Origin: Enterobacteriaceae bacterium UBA7338 | GTDB lineage: Bacteria > Pseudomonadota > Gammaproteobacteria > Enterobacterales > Enterobacteriaceae | Assembly: GCA_002480085.1 (NCBI GenBank) | Contig: DKPJ01000014.1 | Span: 189,160 to 253,159, forward strand | Direction: 5' to 3' | Length of the DNA stretch: 64,000 bases | Part shown: one piece after another, positions 32,542-41,116 of the stretch | How the letters are laid out: every line of letters begins with the position of its first letter | Numbering within the stretch: position 1 is the first letter of the stretch | Position numbers and translations under genes: made by a program | Notes under the pieces: generated by a model | The model's database searches: none | The model's input: only the letters and a program-made list of their open reading frames with translations | What the model was told of the DNA's origin: nothing

Positions 32542-32659
32542 CGCGGGTTCCTCAAAGCGTAAACAACGTATAACGGAGTATGATCTTATAAGCGGGACGC
32601 GGAGACAACCCTTAGTTCAACAAAAAGCGTTAATGGCGAGGGATTGGCGTGCGGAGGGC

Positions 32660-32690
32660 AAAAAAAAGCGGCGGAGAGAGGCTCCGCCGC
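32660..32690 (-). terminator. Intrinsic terminator of nagE
   Basis: On the minus strand: nine-pair stem GCGGCGGAG / CTCCGCCGC followed by eight Ts (A run 32660-32667 on the plus strand), 20 bp past the nagE stop. Confidence 0.93.
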
Positions 32691-32710
32691 TGATTAACCG
32701 CAATGTACGG

Positions 32711-34663
32711 CTATTTACCCTTTACTTCAAACAGCGGGGTCTGGCCTGCAACGACCTGACCTTCAGCCTGGAAGACCAGACCGCTGAAATCGTCGATGTT
32801 GCTGCACACCACCGGACTAATCATCGAGCGCGCGTTGGCGTTGAGATAGTCGAGATCCATCTCCAGCACCGGCTGGCCTGCGACGACGTCTGCGCCCTCT
32901 TCTACCAGGCGGGTAAAGCCCTGGCCGTTCAGCGCAACGGTGTCGATGCCCATATGAACCACGATCTCCGCGCCTTTTTCAGTCTCCAGACAGAAGGCGT
33001 GGTTGGTATTGAAGATCTTAACGATGGTACCGGCAGCCGGGGAGACCACGGTTTTACCCGTCGGTTTCACCGCCACGCCGTCGCCAACCGCTTTGCTGGC
33101 AAAGGCTTCATCAGGCACCTGCTCCAGCGGAACCACCTCACCGGTCACCGGCGACACCAGCGCGGCAACGGTCACGGCGTTCGGCACGGCCTGCGGTTTC
33201 ACCGCGGCGGCCGGGGCATTGGCGGCGGGCTGAACGCTGGCGGCTGCGGCCACCGGGCCACGGGCAACCACACGCTTCATGGCGTCGCCTACGGATTCCG
33301 CTTTTGCACCCACAATCACCTGAATGCTCTGCTTGTTCAGCTTCACCACGCCGGATGCGCCCAGACGCTTACACTGCACGTCGTTCACGCGAGCGGAGTC
33401 CGCTACGGTCAGACGCAGACGGGTAATACAGGCATCGATCGCTTTCAGGTTGTCAGTGCCGCCAATGGCCGCGATGTAGCTGGTCGCCAGCTGATCGAGA
33501 CCCTCGTCGGTATTGCTGTTGGCTTCAGAGGTGACCACCGCGTCGTCGGTCTCTTCGCGGCCCGGCGTTTTCAGGTTAAACGCGCGGATAACGAAGCTAA
33601 AGACCACGAAGTAGATGGCAAAGAAGATCAGGCCCATCACCACCAGCATCCAGACGTTGCGGCTGGCAGCAGGCAGGTTATACATCAGCGCATAGTCGAT
33701 GGCGCCCGCCGAGAAGGAGAAGCCCGCATGGATCCCCAGCGCAGTGGCGACAAACAGGCTGATGCCCGTCAGCACGGCGTGCAGGAGATACAGCAGCGGT
33801 GCCAGGAACATGAAGAGGAACTCCAGCGGCTCGGTAACACCGGTCAGGAAGGCGGTGATGGCTACGGAGAGCAGCATGCCGCCAATCATCGGACGGCGCG
33901 CTTTCGGGGCAGCGAAGTACATCGCCAGCGCGGCACCGGGCAGACCGAACATCATGATCGGGAAGAAGCCGGACATGAACATCCCTGCGGTAGTATCGCC
34001 CGCATAGAAGCGGTTGATATCGCCGTGGAAGACGGTGCCTGCGGCATTGGTAAATTCGCCGATCTGGAACCAGGCGATGGTGTTCAGCACCTGATGCAGG
34101 CCGGTCGGGATCAGCAGACGGTTAACGAAGCCGAAGATACCGGAGCCGACTGCGCCCATGGAGACGATCCACTCCCCGCCCGCGTGGATAGCGTTCTGTA
34201 CCGGCGGCCAGACGTAGCCGAAAATTGCCGCCAGGATCAAGCAGAAGAAGCCCGTGGCAATCGGCACAAAGCGTTTGCCGCCGAAGAAGCTCAGGAACTC
34301 AGGCAGCTTGATGTTGGACCAGCGGTTATAGACCGCGCCGCCCACCAGACCGGTAATGATGCCGGAGAGCACGCCCATATTGATGGCCGGGTTGATGGTG
34401 ACCATCGCTTTGGTCATCACAAAGTAGCCTACCGCACCGGCCAGCGCCGCCGCGCCTGCGCTGTCTTTCGACCACGACGAGGCTACGCCGATAGCGAAGA
34501 TCAGGGCCAGGTTGTCAAAAATTGCCCCGCCCGCCTGGGCGATAAACGGGACGTTAAGCAGATCGGGCTGGCCGAAACGCAGCAGCAGCGCCGCGACGGG
34601 CAGCACAGCGATAGGGAGCTGTAACGCCCGCCCCAGTCGCTGGAAGAAACCAAGAATATTCAT
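32711..34663 (-). CDS. nagE: N-acetylglucosamine-specific PTS permease EIICBA
   Basis: 650 residues with this start. Order: EIIC membrane domain (about 1-370, including GFFPIMMFGLPGAALAMY and GVTEPLEFLFMFLAP), EIIB with the phosphocysteine in KAIDACITRLRLTV, an alanine/proline-rich linker, and EIIA with VVSPAAGTIVKIFNTNHAF and the phosphohistidine in IVVHMGIDTVAL. It imports and phosphorylates GlcNAc to GlcNAc-6-phosphate. A longer frame opens at 34702, but the ATG at 34661-34663 follows AGGGGGGTATAAAA and gives the family start MNILGFFQRLGRALQ. Divergent from nagBAC; both should be repressed by NagC. Confidence 0.97.
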   Translation of the reverse strand: MNILGFFQRLGRALQLPIAVLPVAALLLRFGQPDLLNVPFIAQAGGAIFDNLALIFAIGVASSWSKDSAGAAALAGAVGYFVMTKAMVTINPAINMGVLSGIITGLVGGAVYNRWSNIKLPEFLSFFGGKRFVPIATGFFCLILAAIFGYVWPPVQNAIHAGGEWIVSMGAVGSGIFGFVNRLLIPTGLHQVLNTIAWFQIGEFTNAAGTVFHGDINRFYAGDTTAGMFMSGFFPIMMFGLPGAALAMYFAAPKARRPMIGGMLLSVAITAFLTGVTEPLEFLFMFLAPLLYLLHAVLTGISLFVATALGIHAGFSFSAGAIDYALMYNLPAASRNVWMLVVMGLIFFAIYFVVFSFVIRAFNLKTPGREETDDAVVTSEANSNTDEGLDQLATSYIAAIGGTDNLKAIDACITRLRLTVADSARVNDVQCKRLGASGVVKLNKQSIQVIVGAKAESVGDAMKRVVARGPVAAAASVQPAANAPAAAVKPQAVPNAVTVAALVSPVTGEVVPLEQVPDEAFASKAVGDGVAVKPTGKTVVSPAAGTIVKIFNTNHAFCLETEKGAEIVVHMGIDTVALNGQGFTRLVEEGADVVAGQPVLEMDLDYLNANARSMISPVVCSNIDDFSGLVFQAEGQVVAGQTPLFEVKGK

Positions 34664-34772
34664 TTTTATACCCCCCTGTGAAACTCCGCTGAGCCTCATC
34701 ACTAACCATTTTTATAGTTAAACCAACCCCGTAATGCGGTCGTTTTACGCAGACTGTTCAAGTGTGTGGAAA

Positions 34773-34795
34773 TTTAATTCGCCTCGCAAATTAAA
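34773..34795. promoter_or_regulatory. NagC operator, nagE side
   Basis: Near-palindrome with arms TTTAATTCGC and GCAAATTAAA around a short centre, fitting the NagC/Mlc-type operator upstream of nagE. Confidence 0.75.
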
Positions 34796-34803
34796 CGCGC
34801 ATC

Positions 34804-34825
34804 TTTTGTGATTACAATCACCAAA
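34804..34825. promoter_or_regulatory. CRP-binding site in the nag region
   Basis: TGTGA-TTACAA-TCACC core (34807-34822), one base from the CRP consensus half-site TCACA. Placed between the two NagC boxes. Confidence 0.8.
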
Positions 34826-34867
34826 TATCGTTATTTACACTCCTGGTTACTGGCTAAGAACGAAAAC

Positions 34868-34889
34868 TTATTTTATGATTCAAAAAATC
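34868..34889. promoter_or_regulatory. NagC operator, nagB side
   Basis: Begins TTATTTTATGATTC and ends AAAAAATC, nearly identical to the E. coli nagB NagC box as I recall it; 100 bp upstream of nagB. Confidence 0.75.
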
Positions 34890-34988
34890 AGGACGGACTG
34901 CCCCCTCTTATAGCGCAATCTGAGTTACGCTTAAAACGTACAGGCAGCAGTTCGCCAACGTTAATTTCACACTGTGTAGAGGTAAACA

Positions 34989-35789
34989 ATGAGACTGATC
35001 CCCCTGACGAGTGCCGAACTGGTCGGTAAATGGGCTGCCCGCCATATCGTTAACCGTATCAACGCGTTCAAACCGACTGCGGATCGTCCGTTTGTGCTTG
35101 GCCTGCCCACCGGCGGCACACCGCTTACCGCCTACAAAGCGCTGGTTGAAATGCACAAAGCGGGCCAGGTCAGCTTCCAGAACGTCGTGACCTTTAACAT
35201 GGACGAATATGTCGGCCTGCCAAAAGAGCATCCGGAGAGCTACCACAGCTTTATGCACCGCAACTTTTTTGACCACGTTGATATTCCCGCAGAAAACATC
35301 AACCTGCTCAATGGTAATGCGCCGGATATTGACGCAGAATGTCGCCGTTATGAAGAAAAAATTCGTGCCTACGGCAAAATTCACCTGTTTATGGGCGGCG
35401 TAGGCAACGACGGGCACATCGCGTTTAACGAACCGGCCTCCTCGCTGGCCTCCCGCACCCGTATTAAGACCCTGACCCATGACACCCGCGTGGCAAACTC
35501 CCGCTTTTTTGACGGCGATGTCAATCTGGTGCCGAAATACGCCCTGACCGTTGGCGTAGGCACCCTGCTGGATGCTGAAGAGGTGATGATTCTGGTGCTG
35601 GGCAGCGTTAAGGCGCAGGCGTTGCAGGCGGCGGTAGAAGGCAACGTTAACCATATGTGGACGATCAGCTGCCTGCAGCTGCATCCGAAAGCGGTGGTGG
35701 TGTGCGACGAACCGTCAACGATGGAGCTAAAGGTGAAGACGCTTAAATACTTCACTGAATTAGAAGCGGAAAATATCAAAGGTCTGTAA
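34989..35789 (+). CDS. nagB: Glucosamine-6-phosphate deaminase
   Basis: 266 residues, identical length to E. coli NagB. It converts glucosamine 6-phosphate to fructose 6-phosphate and ammonia and is allosterically activated by GlcNAc-6-phosphate. Key segments: LGLPTGGTPLTAYKAL, TFNMDEYVGLPKEHPESYHSFM (catalytic Asp region), MGGVGNDGHIAFNEPASSLASRTR (catalytic histidine) and the C-terminal lid. First gene of nagBAC, 21 bp before nagA. Confidence 0.98.
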   Translation: MRLIPLTSAELVGKWAARHIVNRINAFKPTADRPFVLGLPTGGTPLTAYKALVEMHKAGQVSFQNVVTFNMDEYVGLPKEHPESYHSFMHRNFFDHVDIPAENINLLNGNAPDIDAECRRYEEKIRAYGKIHLFMGGVGNDGHIAFNEPASSLASRTRIKTLTHDTRVANSRFFDGDVNLVPKYALTVGVGTLLDAEEVMILVLGSVKAQALQAAVEGNVNHMWTISCLQLHPKAVVVCDEPSTMELKVKTLKYFTELEAENIKGL

Positions 35790-35810
35790 CATTTTTACCC
35801 GGGGGTTGTT

Positions 35811-36959
35811 ATGTATGCTTTAACCCAGTGCCGTATTTTTACCGGCCATGAAATTCTGGACGATCACGCGCTGATCGTCGTTGATGGTCTTATCGACCGA
35901 CTCTGCCCGCAGGCAGACCTGCCGCCAACGATTGAGCAGCGCTCGCTCAACGGCGCATATCTGGCCCCCGGTTTTATCGACCTGCAGCTGAACGGCTGCG
36001 GCGGCGTGCAGTTCAACGATACCGCCGAGGCGGTGAGCGTAGAGACGCTGGAGATTATGCAGCGCGCCAACGAACAGTCGGGCTGCACCAGCTTTTTACC
36101 GACGCTGATCACTACCAGCGACGATCTGATGAAACAGGGCGTGCAGGTGATGCGCGACTACCTGGCGAAATATCCGCACCAGGCGCTGGGCCTGCATCTG
36201 GAAGGCCCCTGGCTCAACGTGGTGAAGAAAGGCACCCACGATCCTGATTTTGTGCGTCGCCCGGACAGCGATCTGGTCGATTTTCTCTGCGCCAATGCCG
36301 ATGTAATTACCAAACTGACCCTGGCGCCGGAGATGGTCGATCCTGCCGTGATCCGCAAGCTGACGGCAGCGGGCATTGTCGTTTCCGCTGGCCACTCAAA
36401 CTCGACCCTCGTCGAGGCGAAAGCCGGTTTCCGCGCGGGTATTACCTTTGCTACCCATCTTTTTAACGCTATGCCCTACATCACCGGGCGCGAACCGGGT
36501 TTAACCGGCGCGGTTCTTGATGATGCGGACGTCTACTGCGGCATTATTGTAGATGGTTTACACGTTGATTTTACTAACGTTCGGATGGCGAAGCGCCTGA
36601 AGGGCGATAAGCTCTGCCTGGTCACCGACGCGACCGCCGCAGCGGGTGCCGTCATTGACGAATTTATTTTTGCTGGTAAAACAATATACTACCGTAATGG
36701 ACTCTGTGTAGATGAGAACGGTACCCTGAGTGGTTCGGCACTGACCATGATCGAAGGGGTAGCGAATCTCGTTGAACACGTCGGCGTTGCGCTGGACGAA
36801 GCGCTGCGTATGGCAACGCTCTACCCGGCCCGCGCCATCGGCGTTGATAAACTGCTAGGCAGCATCGCACCAGGCATGGTGGCGAACCTGACTGCGTTTA
36901 CCCACGACTATAAAGTAATTAAGACCATCGTTAATGGTAACGAGGTCATCATCGAGTAA
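35811..36959 (+). CDS. nagA: N-acetylglucosamine-6-phosphate deacetylase
   Basis: 382 residues, amidohydrolase-fold enzyme removing acetate from GlcNAc-6-phosphate, feeding NagB and supplying cell-wall precursors. Visible: APGFIDLQLNGCGGVQFND, metal-site GLHLEGPWLN, SAGHSNSTLVEA, ATHLFNAM, and catalytic aspartate in CLVTDATAAAG. The ATG follows CGGGGGTTGTT. Substrate depletion by NagA relieves NagC induction, so this gene sets the inducer level of its own operon. Confidence 0.98.
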   Translation: MYALTQCRIFTGHEILDDHALIVVDGLIDRLCPQADLPPTIEQRSLNGAYLAPGFIDLQLNGCGGVQFNDTAEAVSVETLEIMQRANEQSGCTSFLPTLITTSDDLMKQGVQVMRDYLAKYPHQALGLHLEGPWLNVVKKGTHDPDFVRRPDSDLVDFLCANADVITKLTLAPEMVDPAVIRKLTAAGIVVSAGHSNSTLVEAKAGFRAGITFATHLFNAMPYITGREPGLTGAVLDDADVYCGIIVDGLHVDFTNVRMAKRLKGDKLCLVTDATAAAGAVIDEFIFAGKTIYYRNGLCVDENGTLSGSALTMIEGVANLVEHVGVALDEALRMATLYPARAIGVDKLLGSIAPGMVANLTAFTHDYKVIKTIVNGNEVIIE

Positions 36960-36967
36960 GTAAAAGT

Positions 36968-38188
36968 ATGACATCAGGCGGACAAGCTCAGATTGGTAAC
37001 GTTGACCTCGTAAAACAACTCAATGGCGCGGCAGTTTACCGCCTGATCGATCAGCATGGCCCTATCTCGCGGATCCAAATTGCCGAGCAGAGCCAGCTTG
37101 CCCCCGCCAGCGTGACAAAAATCACGCGACAGCTTATTGAGCGCGGTTTGATTAAAGAGGTCGATCAGCAGGCCTCGACCGGTGGTCGCCGCGCCATTTC
37201 TATTATTACCGAGACGCGTAACTTCAATGCGATTGGCGTGCGTCTTGGCCGCCACGACACCACTCTGACGCTCTACGATCTCAGCAGCAAGGTGCTGGCG
37301 GAAGAGCACTATCCCCTGCCGGAGCGCACCCAGGAGACGTTAGAGCACGCCCTGCTGAACACCATCGCCACCTTTATTGACGCCTGCCAGCGTAAAACCC
37401 GCGAGCTGATTGCTATCTCGGTGATCCTGCCGGGGCTGGTGGATCCGGAGAGCGGCGTGATCCGCTATATGCCGCATATTCAGGTGGAGAACTGGGGGCT
37501 GGTCAGCGCGCTGGAGAAACGTTTTAAGGTAACCTGCTTTGTGGGGCACGATATCCGCAGCCTGGCGCTGGCCGAGCACTACTTTGGTGCAAGCCAGGAC
37601 TGTGAGGACTCGATTCTGGTGCGCGTTCATCGTGGTACCGGTGCGGGTATCATCTCAAACGGACGCATCTTTATTGGCCGTAACGGCAACGTCGGCGAGA
37701 TTGGTCATATTCAGGTTGAGCCGTTGGGCGAGCGCTGCCACTGCGGTAACTTTGGCTGTCTGGAGACCGTGGCGGCCAACGCCGCTATTGAACAGCGGGT
37801 GCGCCACCTGCTTGAACAGGGCTACCAGAGCCGCGTCACGCTGGACGACTGCTCAATCAAAGCGATCTGTAGAGCAGCCAACAAAGGCGACGCGCTGGCC
37901 TGCGAGGTGATTGAGTACGTTGGTCGTCACCTCGGCAAAACCATCGCCATCGCCATTAATCTGTTTAACCCGCAGAAGATTGTTATTGCCGGTGAGATTG
38001 TCGAGGCGGAGAAGGTGCTGCTGCCCGCCATTGAGGGCTGCATCAATACCCAGGCGCTGAAGGCGTTTCGCAAAAACCTGCCGGTGGTGCGCTCGACGCT
38101 GGATCACCGCTCGGCCATCGGTGCCTTTGCGCTGGTAAAGCGCGCCATGCTCAACGGCTCGCTGCTGCAGCATCTGCTGGAGGAGTAA
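36968..38188 (+). CDS. nagC: NagC, GlcNAc-6-P-responsive repressor (ROK family)
   Basis: 406 residues. N-terminal winged helix (YRLIDQHGPISRIQIAEQSQLAPASVTKITRQLIERGLI), then a ROK-type sugar-binding domain with zinc-site CHCGNFGCLET. It represses nagE and nagBA, and controls amino-sugar genes, with GlcNAc-6-P as inducer. It starts 8 bp after nagA. In E. coli nagD (umpH) follows in the same operon; here nagC is followed only by a REP and the asnB promoter region. Confidence 0.97.
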   Translation: MTSGGQAQIGNVDLVKQLNGAAVYRLIDQHGPISRIQIAEQSQLAPASVTKITRQLIERGLIKEVDQQASTGGRRAISIITETRNFNAIGVRLGRHDTTLTLYDLSSKVLAEEHYPLPERTQETLEHALLNTIATFIDACQRKTRELIAISVILPGLVDPESGVIRYMPHIQVENWGLVSALEKRFKVTCFVGHDIRSLALAEHYFGASQDCEDSILVRVHRGTGAGIISNGRIFIGRNGNVGEIGHIQVEPLGERCHCGNFGCLETVAANAAIEQRVRHLLEQGYQSRVTLDDCSIKAICRAANKGDALACEVIEYVGRHLGKTIAIAINLFNPQKIVIAGEIVEAEKVLLPAIEGCINTQALKAFRKNLPVVRSTLDHRSAIGAFALVKRAMLNGSLLQHLLEE

Positions 38189-38494
38189 CCTTGCCCATCG
38201 CCCGGCGGCGCTCCGCTTGCGCGGGCCTACAAGACCGAGCCATGCCCATACGCGTGGCTACCCCATCAAAAAAAGCGCCTTAAAAATGAATAATCATCAA
38301 TAAACGACCCTTAACCCTATGCTTTTTTCACTATTCAGCAATGGCAATTGCACTTTTTAATTTCGCCCCGCTAAAACCCTTGCGCCCGCCTGCGCTTTCC
38401 GGCATTTTCTTAATCAAGCAATAAGACAACGCGATGACGCAACGTCTGCAAACTTACAACACGAAGCAACATCACAGGGTTAACGGAGAAGGTT
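38189..38494 (+). promoter_or_regulatory. nagC-asnB intergenic region
   Basis: 306 bp without a gene. It starts with a REP at 38200-38230; the rest is AT-rich and presumably holds the asnB promoter. No trace of nagD/umpH coding sequence was recognised here. No strong terminator for nagBAC was seen. Confidence 0.6.
38200..38230. repeat. REP element after nagC
   Basis: GCCCGGCGGCGCTCCGCTTG...CGGGCCTAC palindromic unit 11 bp past the nagC stop. Confidence 0.85.
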
Positions 38495-40156
38495 ATGTGT
38501 TCAATTTTTGGCGTACTGGATATTAAAACGGATGCAGGTGAGCTGCGTAAGAAAGCGCTGGAGCTCTCCCGCCTGATGCGCCATCGCGGTCCTGACTGGT
38601 CTGGCGTATACGCAAGCGATAAAGCAATTCTGGCCCACGAACGTCTCTCCATTGTTGACGTCAACGCTGGCGCACAGCCGCTCTACAACGCCCAAAAAAC
38701 CCATGCCCTGGCCGTTAACGGTGAAATCTACAACCATCAGGCTCTGCGCGCCGAGTATGGCGATCGCTACGCCTTCCAGACCGGCTCCGACTGCGAAGTG
38801 ATCCTCGCGCTGTATCAGGAGAAAGGTCCAGAGTTCCTCGATGAGCTGCAGGGCATGTTTGCCTTCGTTCTCTACGATAGTGAAAAAGATGCTTACCTGA
38901 TTGGCCGTGACCATATCGGTATCATCCCGCTGTACATGGGCTACGACGAACACGGCAACATGTACGTGGCGTCTGAAATGAAAGCCCTGGTACCGGTCTG
39001 CCGCACCATTAAAGAGTTCCCGGCGGGTAGCTACCTGTGGAGCCAGGACGGTGAGATCCGCAGCTACTACCAGCGCGACTGGTTTGAGTACGACGCGGTT
39101 AAAGACAACGTGACCGATAAAGCCGAGCTGCGCCAGGCCCTGGAAGATGCGGTGAAGACGCACCTGATGTCCGACGTGCCTTACGGCGTGCTGCTCTCCG
39201 GTGGTCTCGATTCGTCAATCATCTCCGCCATCACCAAAAAATTTGCTGCACGCCGCGTGGAAGATCAGGAGAAATCAGAGGCCTGGTGGCCACAGCTGCA
39301 CTCTTTCGCCGTGGGCCTGGAGGGCGCACCGGATCTGAAAGCGGCCCAGGCCGTTGCCGATCATCTCGGTACGGTGCACCACGAGATCCACTTCACCGTG
39401 CAGGAAGGCCTGGACGCCATCCGCGATGTGATTTACCACATTGAGACCTATGACGTGACCACCATCCGCGCCTCAACGCCGATGTACCTGATGTCGCGTA
39501 AGATCAAAGCGATGGGCATCAAGATGGTGCTGTCGGGCGAAGGTTCAGACGAAGTGTTTGGCGGCTACCTCTACTTCCACAAAGCGCCGGATGCCAAAGA
39601 GCTGCATGAAGAGACCGTGCGTAAGCTGCAGGCGCTGCATATGTTCGACTGCGCCCGCGCCAACAAAGCGATGTCGGCCTGGGGTGTAGAAGCGCGTGTG
39701 CCCTTCCTGGATAAAAACTTCCTCGACGTGGCAATGCGTATCAACCCGCAGGATAAGATGTGCGGCAACGGCAAAATGGAAAAACACGTGCTGCGTGAGT
39801 GCTTCGAATCCTACCTGCCGGCAAGCGTAGCATGGCGTCAGAAAGAGCAGTTCTCCGATGGCGTAGGCTACAGCTGGATCGACACCCTGAAAGAGGTGGC
39901 GGCACAGCAGGTAACCGACCAGCAGCTGGAAACTGCCAGCTACCGCTTCCCGTACAACACGCCGACCTCTAAAGAGGCGTACCTGTACCGTGAAGTGTTT
40001 GAAGAGCTGTTCCCGGTTGCCAGCGCAGCCGAGTGCGTGCCTGGCGGTCCGTCCGTCGCCTGCTCCTCTGCCAAAGCCATTGAGTGGGATGAAGCGTTCA
40101 AAACCATGAACGATCCATCAGGCCGTGCGGTAGGCGTTCACCAGTCCGCCTACTGA
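38495..40156 (+). CDS. asnB: Asparagine synthetase B (glutamine-hydrolysing)
   Basis: 553 residues (E. coli 554). Class II glutamine amidotransferase domain with catalytic Cys after the initiator Met (MCSIFGVLDI) and the RLSIVD and NGEIYNH segments; then a synthetase domain with the PP-loop SGGLDSS (from S235). It makes asparagine and glutamate from aspartate, glutamine and ATP. The ATG follows ACGGAGAAGGTT. It stands alone, with its own terminator. Confidence 0.98.
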   Translation: MCSIFGVLDIKTDAGELRKKALELSRLMRHRGPDWSGVYASDKAILAHERLSIVDVNAGAQPLYNAQKTHALAVNGEIYNHQALRAEYGDRYAFQTGSDCEVILALYQEKGPEFLDELQGMFAFVLYDSEKDAYLIGRDHIGIIPLYMGYDEHGNMYVASEMKALVPVCRTIKEFPAGSYLWSQDGEIRSYYQRDWFEYDAVKDNVTDKAELRQALEDAVKTHLMSDVPYGVLLSGGLDSSIISAITKKFAARRVEDQEKSEAWWPQLHSFAVGLEGAPDLKAAQAVADHLGTVHHEIHFTVQEGLDAIRDVIYHIETYDVTTIRASTPMYLMSRKIKAMGIKMVLSGEGSDEVFGGYLYFHKAPDAKELHEETVRKLQALHMFDCARANKAMSAWGVEARVPFLDKNFLDVAMRINPQDKMCGNGKMEKHVLRECFESYLPASVAWRQKEQFSDGVGYSWIDTLKEVAAQQVTDQQLETASYRFPYNTPTSKEAYLYREVFEELFPVASAAECVPGGPSVACSSAKAIEWDEAFKTMNDPSGRAVGVHQSAY

Positions 40157-40179
40157 TAGATAAAGTAGCGTGATAATAG

Positions 40180-40203
40180 CGGGTCCTGCGGGACCCGTTT
40201 TTG
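40180..40203 (+). terminator. Intrinsic terminator of asnB
   Basis: Seven-pair stem CGGGTCC / GGACCCG with a TGCG loop, then five Ts, 24 bp past the asnB stop. Confidence 0.93.
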
Positions 40204-40328
40204 TTGGTATTGATCCTGTTATCTCTCAATTAAAATCAAGATATAACCAATAATTGCCGAATTATACGCCAGGCTGTTCGCAACCTAACCAAACAGTCAC
40301 ATTCCGGCAATTTTCGATGAAAAAGGTG

Positions 40329-40357
40329 TTGACGCTGAAAGGCCCAATACGCATAAT
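40329..40357 (+). promoter_or_regulatory. Promoter of the tRNA operon
   Basis: TTGACG (40329-40334), 17-bp spacer, CATAAT (40352-40357), followed by a GC-rich discriminator GCGCCCC as in stringently controlled stable-RNA promoters; 41 bp upstream of the first tRNA. Confidence 0.85.
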
Positions 40358-40397
40358 GCGCCCCGCAACGCCGATAAGGTAACGCGAAAAAAAAGAT

Positions 40398-40474
40398 GGC
40401 TACGTAGCTCAGCTGGTTAGAGCACATCACTCATAATGATGGGGTCACAGGTTCGAATCCCGTCGTAGCCACCA
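40398..40474 (+). tRNA. metT: tRNA-Met (CAU), elongator
   Basis: 77 nt including encoded CCA. Acceptor stem GGCTACG / CGTAGCC, anticodon CAT in CACTCATAATG, T-loop GGTTCGAATCC. First gene of the tRNA operon, as in E. coli metT. Confidence 0.96.
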
Positions 40475-40482
40475 TCTTTTTT

Positions 40483-40567
40483 GCGGGAGTGGCGAAATTG
40501 GTAGACGCACCAGATTTAGGTTCTGGCGCCGCAAGGTGTGCGAGTTCAAGTCTCGCCTCCCGCACCA
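40483..40567 (+). tRNA. leuW: tRNA-Leu (UAG)
   Basis: 85 nt with a long variable arm and encoded CCA. Acceptor GCGGGAG / CTCCCGC, anticodon TAG in GATTTAGGTTC. Eight bp after the tRNA-Met gene. Confidence 0.96.
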
Positions 40568-40589
40568 TTCCCAGTAAGCGTTGCACGGA

Positions 40590-40664
40590 TGGGGTATCGC
40601 CAAGCGGTAAGGCACCGGTTTTTGATACCGGCATTCCCTGGTTCGAATCCAGGTACCCCAGCCA
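40590..40664 (+). tRNA. glnU: tRNA-Gln (UUG)
   Basis: 75 nt, acceptor TGGGGTA / TACCCCA then G and CCA, anticodon TTG in GTTTTTGATAC. The only UUG glutamine tRNA in the cluster; E. coli has two (glnU, glnW). Confidence 0.96.
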
Positions 40665-40720
40665 CTTTTTTCGACTCTCGTGTTTAACACGTTTGTCTTG
40701 AGTAATTAGCATTACAATTT

Positions 40721-40794
40721 GGCTACTTAGCTCAGCTGGTTAGAGCACATCACTCATAATGATGGGGTCACAGGTTCGATTCCCGTAGTAGCCA
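40721..40794 (+). tRNA. metU: tRNA-Met (CAU), second copy, no encoded CCA
   Basis: 74 nt: identical to the first tRNA-Met except that the seventh acceptor pair G-C is replaced by T-A (GGCTACT / AGTAGCC) and one T-loop base differs (TTCGATT). After discriminator A the genome reads CTC, not CCA, so the 3' end must be added by the CCA-adding enzyme if it is functional. Confidence 0.9.
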
Positions 40795-40842
40795 CTCTAT
40801 TCTGATGAGTATCGTTAAGATGCTTATGCAGTAAAAAATTGT

Positions 40843-40917
40843 TGGGGTATCGCCAAGCGGTAAGGCACTGGATTCTGATTCCAGCATTCCGAGGTTCGAA
40901 TCCTCGTACCCCAGCCA
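40843..40917 (+). tRNA. glnV: tRNA-Gln (CUG), copy 1
   Basis: 75 nt with encoded CCA; anticodon CTG in GATTCTGATTC; same backbone as glnU with a different anticodon stem. Confidence 0.96.
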
Positions 40918-40955
40918 ATTTCAAAAAGACGTTTGCGCAAGTGAACGCACCCTGT

Positions 40956-41030
40956 TGGGGTATCGCCAAGCGGTAAGGCACTGGATTCTGATTCCAGCAT
41001 TCCGAGGTTCGAATCCTCGTACCCCAGCCA
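40956..41030 (+). tRNA. glnX: tRNA-Gln (CUG), copy 2
   Basis: 75 nt, identical to the preceding tRNA-Gln(CUG) gene over its full length, including CCA. Last gene of the operon. Confidence 0.96.
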
Positions 41031-41038
41031 CATAAAAC

Positions 41039-41072
41039 AAAAAAGCTCGCTTCGGCGGGCTTTTTTGTTTTT
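41039..41072. terminator. Terminator between tRNA operon and ubiF
   Basis: AAAAGCTCGC / GCGGGCTTTT stem (one G-U pair) around TTCG, with Ts after it on the plus strand and an A run before it, so it can also end leftward ubiF transcription. Confidence 0.88.
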
Positions 41073-41116
41073 GTGCTTTGAGCAAAATATTGTGCCGGGC
41101 TGCCCCGGCATCGACG

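Larger units (their letters stand above)
34664..34988. promoter_or_regulatory. Divergent nagE / nagB control region
   Basis: 325 bp without a gene. It carries one NagC-type box near each gene (34773-34795 and 34868-34889) with a CRP site between them, the arrangement known in E. coli where NagC bound at both sites loops the DNA and CRP activates. Confidence 0.85.

Noticed and set aside
32453..34624. 723-codon open frame on the plus strand, opposite nagE
   Set aside because: It is an antisense shadow of a GC-rich conserved gene: the composition is rich in His, Gln, Arg and Gly with no recognisable domain, and nagE is certain on the other strand.
40398..41030. Regularly spaced near-identical repeats resembling a CRISPR array
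   Set aside because: The repeats are tRNA-Met and tRNA-Gln genes with full cloverleaf structure and differing spacers of irregular size.
40431..41111. Short minus-strand ORFs with repeated G-W-G-T-x-I-R-T or G-F-E-P-x-T-P-S-L sequences
   Set aside because: They are translations of the antisense strands of the tRNA genes, a known source of spurious hypothetical proteins.
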